From NCBI RefSeq assembly GCF_003325475.1, contig NZ_CP029495.1, positions 248,001 to 312,000 on the forward strand: DNA of 64,000 nt. Direction: 5' to 3'. Of this stretch, positions 25,531 to 33,483 are shown piece after piece. Both the position numbers and the translations under genes were made by a program. Source of the stretch: Chromobacterium phragmitis (GTDB lineage Bacteria > Pseudomonadota > Gammaproteobacteria > Burkholderiales > Chromobacteriaceae). The notes under the pieces are model-generated. The model saw only the letters and a program-made list of their open reading frames with translations, had not been told where the DNA came from and made no database searches. Numbering within the stretch: position 1 is the stretch's first letter; each line of letters opens with the position of its first letter.

Positions 25531-26226
25531 ATGAGAAAAAACCGAATCAAGCCCATGCTGTTGTGCTGCATGCTGGCTGGAGCCGCGCCGCTGGCCTCCG
25601 CCGCCGACGGCGTTCAGCTCAATCTGTCGGCCAACGCCCAGCGCGAAATCGCCAACGACCAGATCAGCGCCACCCTGTATGTGCAACAAAGCAACAACCA
25701 GGCCGCCACGCTGGCCGATAGGCTGAACAAGGCCACGTCCAACGGACTGGCCATCGGTCGAAACTACAAGGACGTGCAGCTGTCCAGCGGCAGCTACAGC
25801 ACCTGGCCCAGCTACGACAAAAACGGCAAGATCACCGGCTGGCAAGGCCGCTCCGAGATCCAGCTCAAGAGCAAGGACTTCACCCAGGCCGCCGAGCTGA
25901 TCGCCAAACTGCAGCAGACCATGCTGCTGGAAGGCGTGCAGTTCGGCGTGTCCGACGAGGCGCGCCGCAAGGCTGAGCAGAGCATGATTCCGGAAGCCAT
26001 CGCCAACCTGAAGCACCAGGCCGAAATCGCCGCCCGGGCGCTGGGCAAGAACACGGTCAACATCCAGCAGCTGGATATCGGCCAGCAAAACCACGGCTTC
26101 CGTCCGCCGGTGATGATGATGAAGGCGGCCATGGCCGGCGCCGAATCCAACGTCAGCCAGCCGGATCTGCAGCCGGGCCAGACCCAGCTGCAGCTGCAGG
26201 TCAGCGGCAAGGTGGAACTGAAGTAA
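25531..26226 (+). CDS. SIMPL-domain periplasmic protein (DUF541)
   Basis: The 231-aa protein has a signal peptide (1-24, ending PLASA). Its SIMPL/DUF541 domain has the typical start VQLNLSANAQREIANDQISATLYVQ and a central VQLSSGSYSTWPSYDKNGKITGWQGRSEI segment (about 78-107). Relatives such as E. coli YggE are linked to oxidative stress tolerance, but their biochemical role is not established. The ATG at 25531 has AAGGAG (25520-25525); the open frame upstream lacks a signal. It is monocistronic between two hairpins. Confidence 0.88.
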   Translation: MRKNRIKPMLLCCMLAGAAPLASAADGVQLNLSANAQREIANDQISATLYVQQSNNQAATLADRLNKATSNGLAIGRNYKDVQLSSGSYSTWPSYDKNGKITGWQGRSEIQLKSKDFTQAAELIAKLQQTMLLEGVQFGVSDEARRKAEQSMIPEAIANLKHQAEIAARALGKNTVNIQQLDIGQQNHGFRPPVMMMKAAMAGAESNVSQPDLQPGQTQLQLQVSGKVELK

Positions 26227-26271
26227 AGGCTTTCGGCCCTCGCCCGCTTGCGCTAAAGTAAGCACTGCGCG

Positions 26272-26295
26272 CGCCGGCCCCCCCACGGGCCGGCG
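26272..26295 (+). terminator. Terminator-like hairpin after the SIMPL gene
   Basis: CGCCGGCCC (26272-26280) pairs perfectly with GGGCCGGCG (26287-26295) across a 6-base loop. Only TCATCTT follows, so the U-tract is weak. Confidence 0.55.
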
Positions 26296-26327
26296 TCATC
26301 TTCCGATCCCTCGCCATCGCTCCTAAC

Positions 26328-26939
26328 ATGAAACTGATCGCCTCTTTAACCAGCCCCTACGCCCGCAAAGTGCGCATCGTGCTGGCTGAGAAGAAAATCG
26401 ACTGCCCGCTGGAGGAGGACGTGCCCTGGAACGCGGACACCCGCGTCGCCGAGTACAACCCGCTGGGCAAGGTGCCGGTGCTGGAGCTGGACGACGGCTC
26501 CACGCTGTACGACTCCCGCGTGATCGTCGAATATCTGGAAAACAGCTCTCCTGTGTCGCGGCTGCTGCCGCAGGATAACCGCCAGATCATCCTGACCCGC
26601 CGCTGGGAGGCGCTGGCCGACGGCATCATCGACGCGATGGTGGCCATCGTGCTGGAACGCCGCCGCCCGCCGGAGAAGCAGATGGCGGAAGTGGTGGAGC
26701 GCCAGCGCGGCAAGATCGCGCGCGGCCTGGCCACGCTGTCGGAAGACCTGGGCGAAAAACCATGGTGCACCAGCCATGGCTACAGCTTGGCCGACATCGC
26801 CGTCGGCTGCTGCCTGGGCTATCTGGATTTCCGCGCGCCGGAAATCGACTGGCGCAAGGCTCACCCCAATCTGGACGCGCTGCTGCAGCGCCTGAACACC
26901 CGCCAAACTTTTCAGGATACCGAGCCTCCTGCCGCCTGA
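26328..26939 (+). CDS. Glutathione S-transferase family protein
   Basis: The 203-aa protein has an N-terminal thioredoxin-fold GST domain (1-75: KLIASLTSPYARKVRIVLAE, then NPLGKVPVLELDDG and DSRVIVEYLE). The C-terminal helical domain follows (85-195). The SPYARKVRI start is of the YibF-like type, in which a serine or cysteine near position 9 activates glutathione. Its substrate is unknown. The terminator at 26957 separates it from the convergent DUF1345 gene. Confidence 0.92.
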   Translation: MKLIASLTSPYARKVRIVLAEKKIDCPLEEDVPWNADTRVAEYNPLGKVPVLELDDGSTLYDSRVIVEYLENSSPVSRLLPQDNRQIILTRRWEALADGIIDAMVAIVLERRRPPEKQMAEVVERQRGKIARGLATLSEDLGEKPWCTSHGYSLADIAVGCCLGYLDFRAPEIDWRKAHPNLDALLQRLNTRQTFQDTEPPAA

Positions 26940-26956
26940 GCGGCTTTTCAGGATAA

Positions 26957-26987
26957 GAAAAACGCCACCATAACGGTGGCGTTTCTC
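26957..26987. terminator. Terminator between GST and DUF1345 genes
   Basis: 26957-26969 pairs with 26975-26987 (GGTGGCGTTTCTC) around a 5-base loop, with one mismatch in the lower stem. The A/T-rich stem base allows use in both directions between the convergent genes. Confidence 0.75.
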
Positions 26988-26998
26988 ATTGCCGGCCC

Positions 26999-27676
26999 TC
27001 AGATCAAGCCAGCCGCGATATTGATCATCAAGGCCAGCACCGTGGCGTTGAAGAAAAAGGCCAGCACGCAGTGCACGGCGCCGGCGCGGCGCTGGCTGCC
27101 ATCGGTGAAGCTGACGTCGGCGGTCTGGCCGGATGTGCCGATGATGAAGGCGAAATAGAGGAAATCGTCGTAATCCGGCTGTCGGGTGCCGGGAAACTCC
27201 AACCCGCCCGGCAGGCCATGCGCCTCTCTGGCGTAGAAGGCGCGCGCGTAGTGCAGCGCGAACATCACATGGGTGAAGGCCCAGGACGACAGCAGCGTCA
27301 GCACCGCCAGCGCGATATGCCCGGCGCGCTGCCAGCCATGCATGTCCTTCACCACCGCCAGCTCCATCACGATGGCCGACAGGCTGGCCGCCGCCGCCAG
27401 GCACACCAGCAGCAGCACCAGCCACTGCCCCTCGTCCTCCACCCGGGCCCAATGCCGTATCGATTGGCGCCTCGGGCCGAACATCATCCACCCCGCCAGC
27501 GCGAGATACAGCCAGGCGCCTGCGTTCCAGCCTACGATGTAGCGCGTGACCTCGTGCACCGCCGCCACCTGCGGCAATGCCAAAATGGTCAAGCCGCCGA
27601 ACAGCGCCGACCAGGCCAGCCTGGGGCGCGCCATCACCATGCGCAACAAAACAAAACGGCGCAACACGCTAGTCAT
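26999..27676 (-). CDS. DUF1345 inner-membrane protein
   Basis: The 225-aa protein has about five hydrophobic spans. Near its C-terminus is the DUF1345 signature YDDFLYFAFIIGTSGQTADV, followed by a final membrane helix. No biochemical role is known for the family. There is no operon partner: it converges with the GST gene and diverges from the dioxygenase gene. Confidence 0.85.
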   Translation of the reverse strand: MTSVLRRFVLLRMVMARPRLAWSALFGGLTILALPQVAAVHEVTRYIVGWNAGAWLYLALAGWMMFGPRRQSIRHWARVEDEGQWLVLLLVCLAAAASLSAIVMELAVVKDMHGWQRAGHIALAVLTLLSSWAFTHVMFALHYARAFYAREAHGLPGGLEFPGTRQPDYDDFLYFAFIIGTSGQTADVSFTDGSQRRAGAVHCVLAFFFNATVLALMINIAAGLI

Positions 27677-27831
27677 CTGTCCATCCCCTCTCTGTCCAAT
27701 GCGCGCAACACGCGGCGGCTAGGCTGTCCGGCAGGCGGACAAGCCGTAAATGCTTTTCGCATAAAATATTTCTCTTTTCGATTCACTTACAGCAGAATTC
27801 AGATGACAAGCACAAGAACCCCGGAGAGATC

Positions 27832-28599
27832 ATGAGCTCGGCACTTGCCGCCCACCCATCGCCACTCGCCGCCAGCCTGGAGCCGCTGCTGGAACCGATC
27901 TGCCGACGCCTGGCATTGCAGGATTTCTGCTTGCTGCCGGCCGAGCAAAGCCGCCCCTTGCTGCAGGCGTTTCCCGGCGCGCTGGCAGACTGGCCGGCGT
28001 TCCAAGACAGTTGGAACCATCTGCAACAAGACAAGTTCATGGCCGACGGCGGCCGCTACCGCAAACGGCTGCACGCCACGCTCAGCGCAGAGCCTGCTTC
28101 CCGCCAGGCCCGGGCCGAAGCCCATCGCCCCCATTACCAGAGCAAAGTGTACAACCCGCTCAACGGCGGCGTGCCCCGCCATTTCGAGCCGATACGCAAC
28201 GACATCCTGCTGGGTCCCAGCATGCAGGCGGCGCTGGGCCTGGGCTGCGCCGTATTCGGCAAAGTCTCGCCCTATACCCCTTGGCACATCGAAGCCCATC
28301 AATTCCGCATCGAGGCCCGCGACTGCCGGCCGGGCTGGCCCACGCCGGAAGGCGTGCACCGCGACGGCGTGCAGTTCCTGATGATGATGATGATCAGGCG
28401 GCACAATCTGGTGAACGGCGCCACCGAGCTGTTCGATCTGGGAAAACAGCCTCTGGCCTCGTTCACGCTGACCGAGCCGATGGACATCTCGCTGGTCAAC
28501 GACGAACGGGTGCTGCACGGCGTCACGCCGGTCAGCCAGCTCGACCCCTCGCGCGAGGGATGCCGCGACGTGCTGCTGATCAGCTTCCGCCGCCGCTGA
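27832..28599 (+). CDS. 2-oxoglutarate/Fe(II) dioxygenase of the amino-acid hydroxylase type
   Basis: The 255-aa protein matches the 2OG-Fe dioxygenase family PF10014 that includes Bacillus L-isoleucine 4-hydroxylase. Visible motifs are PTPEGVHRDGVQFL, with the HxD metal pair, then LVNGATELFDL, and ERVLHGVTPV, with the distal histidine. The RDVLLISFRRR end holds the likely 2OG-binding arginine. So the metal triad and cosubstrate site look complete. It probably hydroxylates a free amino acid; the substrate cannot be told from sequence. CCGGAGAG lies just before the ATG. Confidence 0.82.
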   Translation: MSSALAAHPSPLAASLEPLLEPICRRLALQDFCLLPAEQSRPLLQAFPGALADWPAFQDSWNHLQQDKFMADGGRYRKRLHATLSAEPASRQARAEAHRPHYQSKVYNPLNGGVPRHFEPIRNDILLGPSMQAALGLGCAVFGKVSPYTPWHIEAHQFRIEARDCRPGWPTPEGVHRDGVQFLMMMMIRRHNLVNGATELFDLGKQPLASFTLTEPMDISLVNDERVLHGVTPVSQLDPSREGCRDVLLISFRRR

Positions 28600-28678
28600 G
28601 CCATTCATCGCCAAATAGTAAACTGCCTGGCCTATTCTGACTGATAGCGATCGCAACGATCCGCTGGATGGAGGAACC

Positions 28679-29416
28679 GTGAGGAAACGCATGCTGGCGC
28701 TGTTGGTCGCCTGCTGGGCCGGCTGCGCGCCGGCGGCAGGCCTCCACGCCTATACCGAAGACGTGCCGCCGCTGAATTACCTGGAAGGCGGCATAGTGAA
28801 GGGCTTTTCCACCGAACTGCTGCGGCAGGCCGCGCGCGAGGCCGGCTTCGATCTGACGATAGAGGTTCTGCCCTGGCTGCGCGCCTACGCCAAAGCCAAG
28901 GAAACGCCCGGCGGAGTGCTCTACACCGTGGTGCGCACTCCTGAGCGGGAGGCCCAATTTCAATGGGTGGGGCCGATCGGCCCCCGCCGCATCTACATGT
29001 TCAGGCTGGCCGAACGCGGCGACATCCATATCGGCGCCGCCAGCGACCTCACCCGCTATCGCAACGGCGCGCTGGCGGGCTCCGCCGCCGCCGGGCAGTT
29101 GCAGGCGCTGGGCCTGCTGCCCGACCGGAACCTCGATTTGGGCCAGAGCGACGCCGTCGATCTGAAAAAGCTGCAGCTCAAACGAGTGGACATGGTGGCG
29201 ATGCTGGATTGGGCGATGTCCTGGCAACTGCGCCAGTTGAAACTGCGGCCAAGCGCCGTGACCGCCGCCTGGCTGCTGGACGGCAAACAGGAATACTGGT
29301 TCGCGCTGAATCCGGCCACGCCGCCGGAGCAAACCGCCAGATTGCAGGCCGCGCTGGACAAGATACGCGCCGACGGCCGGCTGCAGGCCATCCGCCGCCG
29401 CTATCGCGACGACTGA
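28679..29416 (+). CDS. Periplasmic solute-binding protein (SBP family 3)
   Basis: The 245-aa protein has a signal peptide (about 1-20) and an amino-acid-type binding fold (HAYTEDVPPLNYLEGGIVKG, FSTELLRQAAREAGF, LYTVVRTPEREAQFQWVGPI). The GTG start at 28679 is preferred because GGAGG (28670-28674) lies 4-5 bases upstream; the ATG at 28691 is too far. No permease or ATPase genes adjoin it. It may be a sensor or an orphan receptor, as many such proteins in this size class are in betaproteobacteria. Confidence 0.82.
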   Translation: MRKRMLALLVACWAGCAPAAGLHAYTEDVPPLNYLEGGIVKGFSTELLRQAAREAGFDLTIEVLPWLRAYAKAKETPGGVLYTVVRTPEREAQFQWVGPIGPRRIYMFRLAERGDIHIGAASDLTRYRNGALAGSAAAGQLQALGLLPDRNLDLGQSDAVDLKKLQLKRVDMVAMLDWAMSWQLRQLKLRPSAVTAAWLLDGKQEYWFALNPATPPEQTARLQAALDKIRADGRLQAIRRRYRDD

Positions 29417-29442
29417 GCGCGGCTCGGCCGGCGCGAATGAAA

Positions 29443-29469
29443 ACGCCCCGGCGTCTCCGCTCGGGGCGT
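29443..29469. terminator. Weak terminator hairpin
   Basis: ACGCCCCG (29443-29450) pairs with CGGGGCGT (29462-29469) across an 11-base loop between convergent genes. There is no strong T-tract. Confidence 0.4.
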
Positions 29470-29488
29470 CCGCGGCGAGAGGCGGCGC

Positions 29489-29770
29489 TTATTCCGCGCC
29501 CAGCGCCTGCAGCAGCGCCTCCGGGGACTCCGCGGCGGCCATCGCCTCCCGCAACCGGTTGAACGCCTCCGCCGCCTTGTCCGGATGCTTGGCGAACGGC
29601 ACCAGGCCGTCATAGGCCCAGCCGGCCGCCGCCAGCGCCTGCTTGCGGAAATTCATGCCGTCGTTGCCGCCTCCTCCCATCGCCACCAAGGCCTGCTCGA
29701 TCAGCGTGTGCGGCAAGGGCGTGCGGCTGAGAGTAACGAAATGCTTGCTGTGGATCTCATCGAAATGCAT
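29489..29770 (-). CDS. Hypothetical protein, 93 aa
   Basis: I do not recognise this protein. It is a soluble, helix-rich protein (LIEQALVAMGGGGNDGMNF, then KQALAAAGWAYDGLVPFAKH, cut at about 24-62). A GGGG turn divides two helical segments, and it ends in an Ala-rich helix. GGGGAAG lies 6 bases before the ATG. It is followed by the weak hairpin at 29443. The neighbour on the same strand is ydcH, 120 bases upstream and separated by a terminator, so it is probably transcribed alone. Confidence 0.65.
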   Translation of the reverse strand: MHFDEIHSKHFVTLSRTPLPHTLIEQALVAMGGGGNDGMNFRKQALAAAGWAYDGLVPFAKHPDKAAEAFNRLREAMAAAESPEALLQALGAE

Positions 29771-29845
29771 GGAAACTTCCCCGGGTCGTCGTCATTGTTT
29801 TATTAGTATTAGTCCTTATCAAACTTGTTTGCAGGAGGAAAAACA

Positions 29846-29868
29846 AAGCCGGCGCAAAGCGCCGGCTT
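29846..29868 (-). terminator. Terminator of ydcH
   Basis: AAGCCGGCGC (29846-29855) pairs perfectly with GCGCCGGCTT (29859-29868) around AAA. On the - strand it is followed by TGTTTTTCC. Confidence 0.82.
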
Positions 29869-29890
29869 CAAACTGGCATGGGATGCGCCG

Positions 29891-30106
29891 TCAGGATGCG
29901 TGCGCCTTCAGCAAAGCGTACAACTCGTCCTTCAGCTTCAGCTTTTCCTTCTTCAATGTCTCAATCTCCTCGTGCGAGGCGGACAGGATGCGGTCTTCCA
30001 TGTTCTTGATCTGCTGATCCAGCTCATTGTGCCGGTCGAACAGGCGGGCAAAGTGGAGGTCTTCGGTCTTCAGGCGGGAAATCAGTTCGCGGTATTCGGG
30101 AAACAT
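29891..30106 (-). CDS. YdcH/DUF465 small coiled-coil protein
   Basis: The 71-aa protein matches the DUF465 family: MFPEYRELISRLKTEDLHFA, then LFDRHNELDQQIKNME, and a Lys/Glu-rich second helix LKKEKLKLKDELYALL. It should fold as an antiparallel helical hairpin. No function is established. GGAGAA lies before the ATG. It diverges from hflK with a 190-base spacer. Confidence 0.9.
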   Translation of the reverse strand: MFPEYRELISRLKTEDLHFARLFDRHNELDQQIKNMEDRILSASHEEIETLKKEKLKLKDELYALLKAHAS

Positions 30107-30296
30107 CGGCGTTCTCCTTCATGGCGGGTGGGGCCGGCTACGCCGGCCATGACTGCATGCTAACGTCAAATCAGCCAAGCATGCTTGACCTGTCTCAGGT
30201 TTGCCTGACAGGAGAGCTCCCTGCTCTTGTCATCCTGCCCGCATGCGGCGCGTTAAACCCGGTAGCAAGCATGGTCAAAACCGGAACACAATCCTC

Positions 30297-31331
30297 ATGC
30301 CAGACAACAACGCCGCCGCGCGGCCAGTCACGCCCCCCGACACGCCGCTCGCCTCCCTGCTGCTGCGGCTGGATTACACCCTGGCCTTGCTGGGCATGCG
30401 CGGCAAGGGGCTGGCTTTGCTCGCCGCCATCGCCGCCATCGCCTGGCTGGCCTCCGGCATCTATCGGGTGGAACCGGACGAACAAGGCGTGGTGCAGCGC
30501 TTCGGCCGCTGGACCGACACCACTTCGGCCGGCCTGCACTACCACCTGCCCTGGCCGGTGGAGAGCATACAGCTGCCCAAGGTCACCCAGATCAAGCAGT
30601 TGAAGCTGGCCAACCTGTACGAAGCCGCGCCGCCCGACGGCGCCGACCCGCGCGAAAAACAAATGCTGACCGGCGACGAGAACATCGTCGAGGCCGACTG
30701 CGCCGTGTTCTGGCGCATCAAGGACGCCGGCCGCTTCCTGTTCCGGGCCAACAAGCCGGAAGACGCGCTGCGCGTCACCGCCGAGGGCGCGCTGCGCGAA
30801 GTGATCTCCCGCACGCCGATCCAGGCGGCGATGTCCAACCGCCGCCAGCAAGTGGCCGAAGAGGCCCGCGGCCTGATCCAGCAGCGGCTGGACGCGCAGC
30901 AGGCCGGCATCCTGATCACCCAGGTGCAGCTGCAGCGGGTGGACCCGCCGGCGGCGGTGATCGACGCCTTCAACGACGTTCAGCGCGCTCGCGCCGACCA
31001 GGAGCGCGCGCGCAACGAAGCCCAGGCCTACAGCAACGACATCCTGCCCAAGGCGCGCGGCGAGGCCGAGCGCATCCGCCAGGAGGCCGAGGCCTACCGC
31101 AGCCAGGTGGTCAACCTGGCGCAGGGCGAGGCCAAACGCTTCGACTCGGTGTACCAGACCTACGCCCAGGCCAAGGACGTCACCGCGTGGCGGCTGTACC
31201 TGGAAAGCATGGACGACATGCTGAAGAAAGCCAGCAAGGTGGTGATAGACGGCAGCGGCAAGAGCGGCGCCGGCGTGCTGCCGCTGCTGCAACTGCAAGA
31301 CAAGCCCAAGGCCGGCAAGGAGAACCGCTGA
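30297..31331 (+). CDS. hflK: HflK-like protein (SPFH/band 7)
   Basis: The 344-aa protein is an inner-membrane SPFH protein. HflK with HflC forms a cage around the FtsH protease. One membrane helix (about 36-54) is followed by the band 7 domain (YRVEPDEQGVVQRFGRW onward) and a long coiled coil (ARADQERARNEAQAYSNDIL). It lacks the Gly/Asn-rich N-terminal region of canonical HflK. It is not next to hfq-hflX, so it is probably a paralogue; the rest of the genome would show this. The start at 30297 has only a weak CGGAAC upstream. Its stop overlaps the hflC start by one base. Confidence 0.85.
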   Translation: MPDNNAAARPVTPPDTPLASLLLRLDYTLALLGMRGKGLALLAAIAAIAWLASGIYRVEPDEQGVVQRFGRWTDTTSAGLHYHLPWPVESIQLPKVTQIKQLKLANLYEAAPPDGADPREKQMLTGDENIVEADCAVFWRIKDAGRFLFRANKPEDALRVTAEGALREVISRTPIQAAMSNRRQQVAEEARGLIQQRLDAQQAGILITQVQLQRVDPPAAVIDAFNDVQRARADQERARNEAQAYSNDILPKARGEAERIRQEAEAYRSQVVNLAQGEAKRFDSVYQTYAQAKDVTAWRLYLESMDDMLKKASKVVIDGSGKSGAGVLPLLQLQDKPKAGKENR

Positions 31332-32209
31332 TGGACAAGCAATGGCGCGGAATCGGCTGGGCGGCGGGCCTGGCGGCCGTCTGGCTGGCGCTGTCGGCCC
31401 AATACACGCTGAACGAGGGACAGAAGGCGCTGGTGGTGCGGTTGGGCGCGCCGGTCAACGTGGACGGCGAGCCGGGGCTGAAATTCAAGCTGCCGCTGGT
31501 GGACAGCGTGCAGTACTACGACACCCGGCTGCAGATGCTGGCGCCGCCGCCGGAGCAGGTGATTCTGGGCGACGAGAAGCGGCTGGAGGTGGAAACCTAC
31601 ACCCGCTACCGCATCGCCGACACCCTGCGCTTCTACCAGGCGCTGCGCACCGAGGAACAGGCGCGCGCCCAGCTCACCCAACTGGTCAGCACCTCGCTGC
31701 GGCGCGAGCTGGGCAAGGCGCCGCTGACCGACCTGCTGTCTCCCGGCCGGCGCGCCATCGTCGCCCGCATCCAGCAGGAGGTGGCGGAGCGCGCCCGTCC
31801 GCTGGGCCTGGAAGTGACCGAGGTGCAGCTGCACCGCGCCGACCTGCCGCTGGAAACCAGCCAGGCCATCTACGACCGGATGAAATCGGCCCGCCAGCAG
31901 GAGGCCAAGGAATTGCGCGCCCAGGGCGCGGAATGGGCGCAGCAGATCCAGGCCAAGGCCGAGCGCGACCGCACGGTGATCCTGTCCGAGGCGCAGCGGC
32001 AAAGCGCCATCATCCACGGCGAGGCCGACGCCGACGCCGGCCGCACCCTGGCCCAGGCCTTCAGCAAGGACCCGAAGTTCTACAAGTTCTACCGCTCGCT
32101 GCAGACCTACCGCCAGTCGCTGGCCGACTCCGCGCCGACGCTGGTGCTGTCGCCCGACTCCGCGCTGCTGCATGACCTGAAAGCCGGCCCCGCGGGCGGC
32201 AAGCCATGA
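31331..32209 (+). CDS. hflC: HflC-like protein (SPFH/band 7)
   Basis: The 292-aa partner of the preceding HflK has one N-terminal helix (about 6-22: GIGWAAGLAAVWLALSAQYT). Band 7 hallmarks follow: LNEGQKALVVRLGAPV, LDRHL-type strands, and VTEVQLHRADLPLETSQAIYDRMKSARQQEAKELRAQGAE (about 158-197). The conserved IYDRMKSARQ motif is typical of HflC. It is shorter than E. coli HflC (334). It starts at the ATG in TGATG at the hflK stop and overlaps the next gene by ATGA, so all are translationally coupled. Confidence 0.88.
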   Translation: MDKQWRGIGWAAGLAAVWLALSAQYTLNEGQKALVVRLGAPVNVDGEPGLKFKLPLVDSVQYYDTRLQMLAPPPEQVILGDEKRLEVETYTRYRIADTLRFYQALRTEEQARAQLTQLVSTSLRRELGKAPLTDLLSPGRRAIVARIQQEVAERARPLGLEVTEVQLHRADLPLETSQAIYDRMKSARQQEAKELRAQGAEWAQQIQAKAERDRTVILSEAQRQSAIIHGEADADAGRTLAQAFSKDPKFYKFYRSLQTYRQSLADSAPTLVLSPDSALLHDLKAGPAGGKP

Positions 32210-33459
32210 ACGGAGCCGACATGCCGCTGCAAGCCTCCACGCTGCGCCGGCTGCGCCATCTGCTGGCCGCGCTCGGCCCCGGCCTGGTGGTGATGCTGGC
32301 CGACACCGAAACCGGCAGCGTGATCGCCGCCGCCCAGAGCGGCGCGCACTGGGGCTACCGCATGCTGCCGCTGCTGTTCGTGCTGATCCCCTTCCTGTAT
32401 CTGACGCAGGAGCTGACGATACGGCTGGCGCTGGGCACCGGGCTGAGTTACGGCGAGCTGGTGCGCCGCCGCTGGGGCCGCCGCGCCGAGCGGGCCTCCG
32501 CCGCCGTGCTGCTGCTGAGCTGCCTGGGCGCGCTGGCCACCCAGCTGGCGGGTCTGGCCGGCATCAGCCAGCTGTTCGGCATCCCAGCCTGGCAGACGAT
32601 AACCCTGCTGTGCGCGCTGATCCTGGCCATGGTGTGCAGCGGCAGCTACCGCTCGGTGGAACGCATCGCCATCTGCCTCGGCGTTTTCGAACTGGCTTTC
32701 CTGGCCGAAGCCTGGCTGGCCCACCCCGACCCGGGCCAGATGGCGGCGCAGTTGTCCAGCCTGCCGCTGGGCAACCATGACTTCCTGCTGCTGGCCGCCG
32801 CCAACATCGGCACCTGCGTGATGCCGTGGACGCTCAGCTATCAGCAGTCGGCGATGCTGGACAAGGGGCTGACGCTGGACGACCTGAAGCCGGCGCGGCT
32901 GGACACGCTGCTGGGGGCCGTGCTGTGCCAGCTCATCACCGCCGGCATCCTCATCGCCGCCGCCGCGGCCTTCGGCAGCGGCGCGGGCGGCCAGAGCCTG
33001 GACAGCATCCCCGAAATCGCCGGCGGCTTCACCCGCCTGCTCGGCCCCACCGGCGGCCGCCTGCTGTTCGCGCTGGCGCTGGGCGGCGGCGCGCTGGTCG
33101 CCGCCATCGTGGTTTGCCTGACCAGCGCCTGGACGCTGGGCGAGCTGGCCGGACGCCGCGACTCGCTGGAAAAGCATCCGCTGGACGCGCCCTGGTTCTA
33201 TGGCGGCTTCGCCGCGATGCTGGCCGGAGCCGGCGCGTTGGTGGCCTCCGGCGTCAATCTGGTCAAGCTGTCCATCGCCACCTCGGTGGCCAACGCGCTG
33301 CTGCTGCCCGTCATGCTGGCCGGACTGTACTGGCTGGCCTGCCGCGAGCTGCCCGCGCCGCTGGCGCCCAGCCGCCGCTACCGGATGGCGCTGGCGCCGC
33401 TGTTGCTGCTGCTCGCCGGCTTCAGCCTCTACGCCGGCATCGTCGGCAGCCTGGGCTGA
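32206..33459 (+). CDS. NRAMP-family transporter with atypical metal-site motif
   Basis: The 417-aa membrane protein has about eleven helices. It aligns with NRAMP divalent metal transporters: GPGLVVMLADTETGSVIAAA in TM1 and ANIGTCVMPWTLSYQQSAM in TM6. Canonical NRAMPs have DPGN in TM1 and a methionine in a MPH motif in TM6. Here TM1 reads DTETG and TM6 reads MPW, so the aspartate and methionine remain but the Pro-Gly-Asn is lost. The ion may be manganese, iron or magnesium; it cannot be told from sequence. It overlaps hflC by ATGA and precedes a TerC protein. Confidence 0.82.
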   Translation: MNGADMPLQASTLRRLRHLLAALGPGLVVMLADTETGSVIAAAQSGAHWGYRMLPLLFVLIPFLYLTQELTIRLALGTGLSYGELVRRRWGRRAERASAAVLLLSCLGALATQLAGLAGISQLFGIPAWQTITLLCALILAMVCSGSYRSVERIAICLGVFELAFLAEAWLAHPDPGQMAAQLSSLPLGNHDFLLLAAANIGTCVMPWTLSYQQSAMLDKGLTLDDLKPARLDTLLGAVLCQLITAGILIAAAAAFGSGAGGQSLDSIPEIAGGFTRLLGPTGGRLLFALALGGGALVAAIVVCLTSAWTLGELAGRRDSLEKHPLDAPWFYGGFAAMLAGAGALVASGVNLVKLSIATSVANALLLPVMLAGLYWLACRELPAPLAPSRRYRMALAPLLLLLAGFSLYAGIVGSLG

Positions 33460-33483
33460 GGCCCGCCCCTCAAGGAATACGGT

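Noticed and set aside
33460..33483. A manganese (yybP-ykoY) riboswitch before terC
   Set aside because: Only 24 bases separate terC from the NRAMP gene, far too short for such an element.
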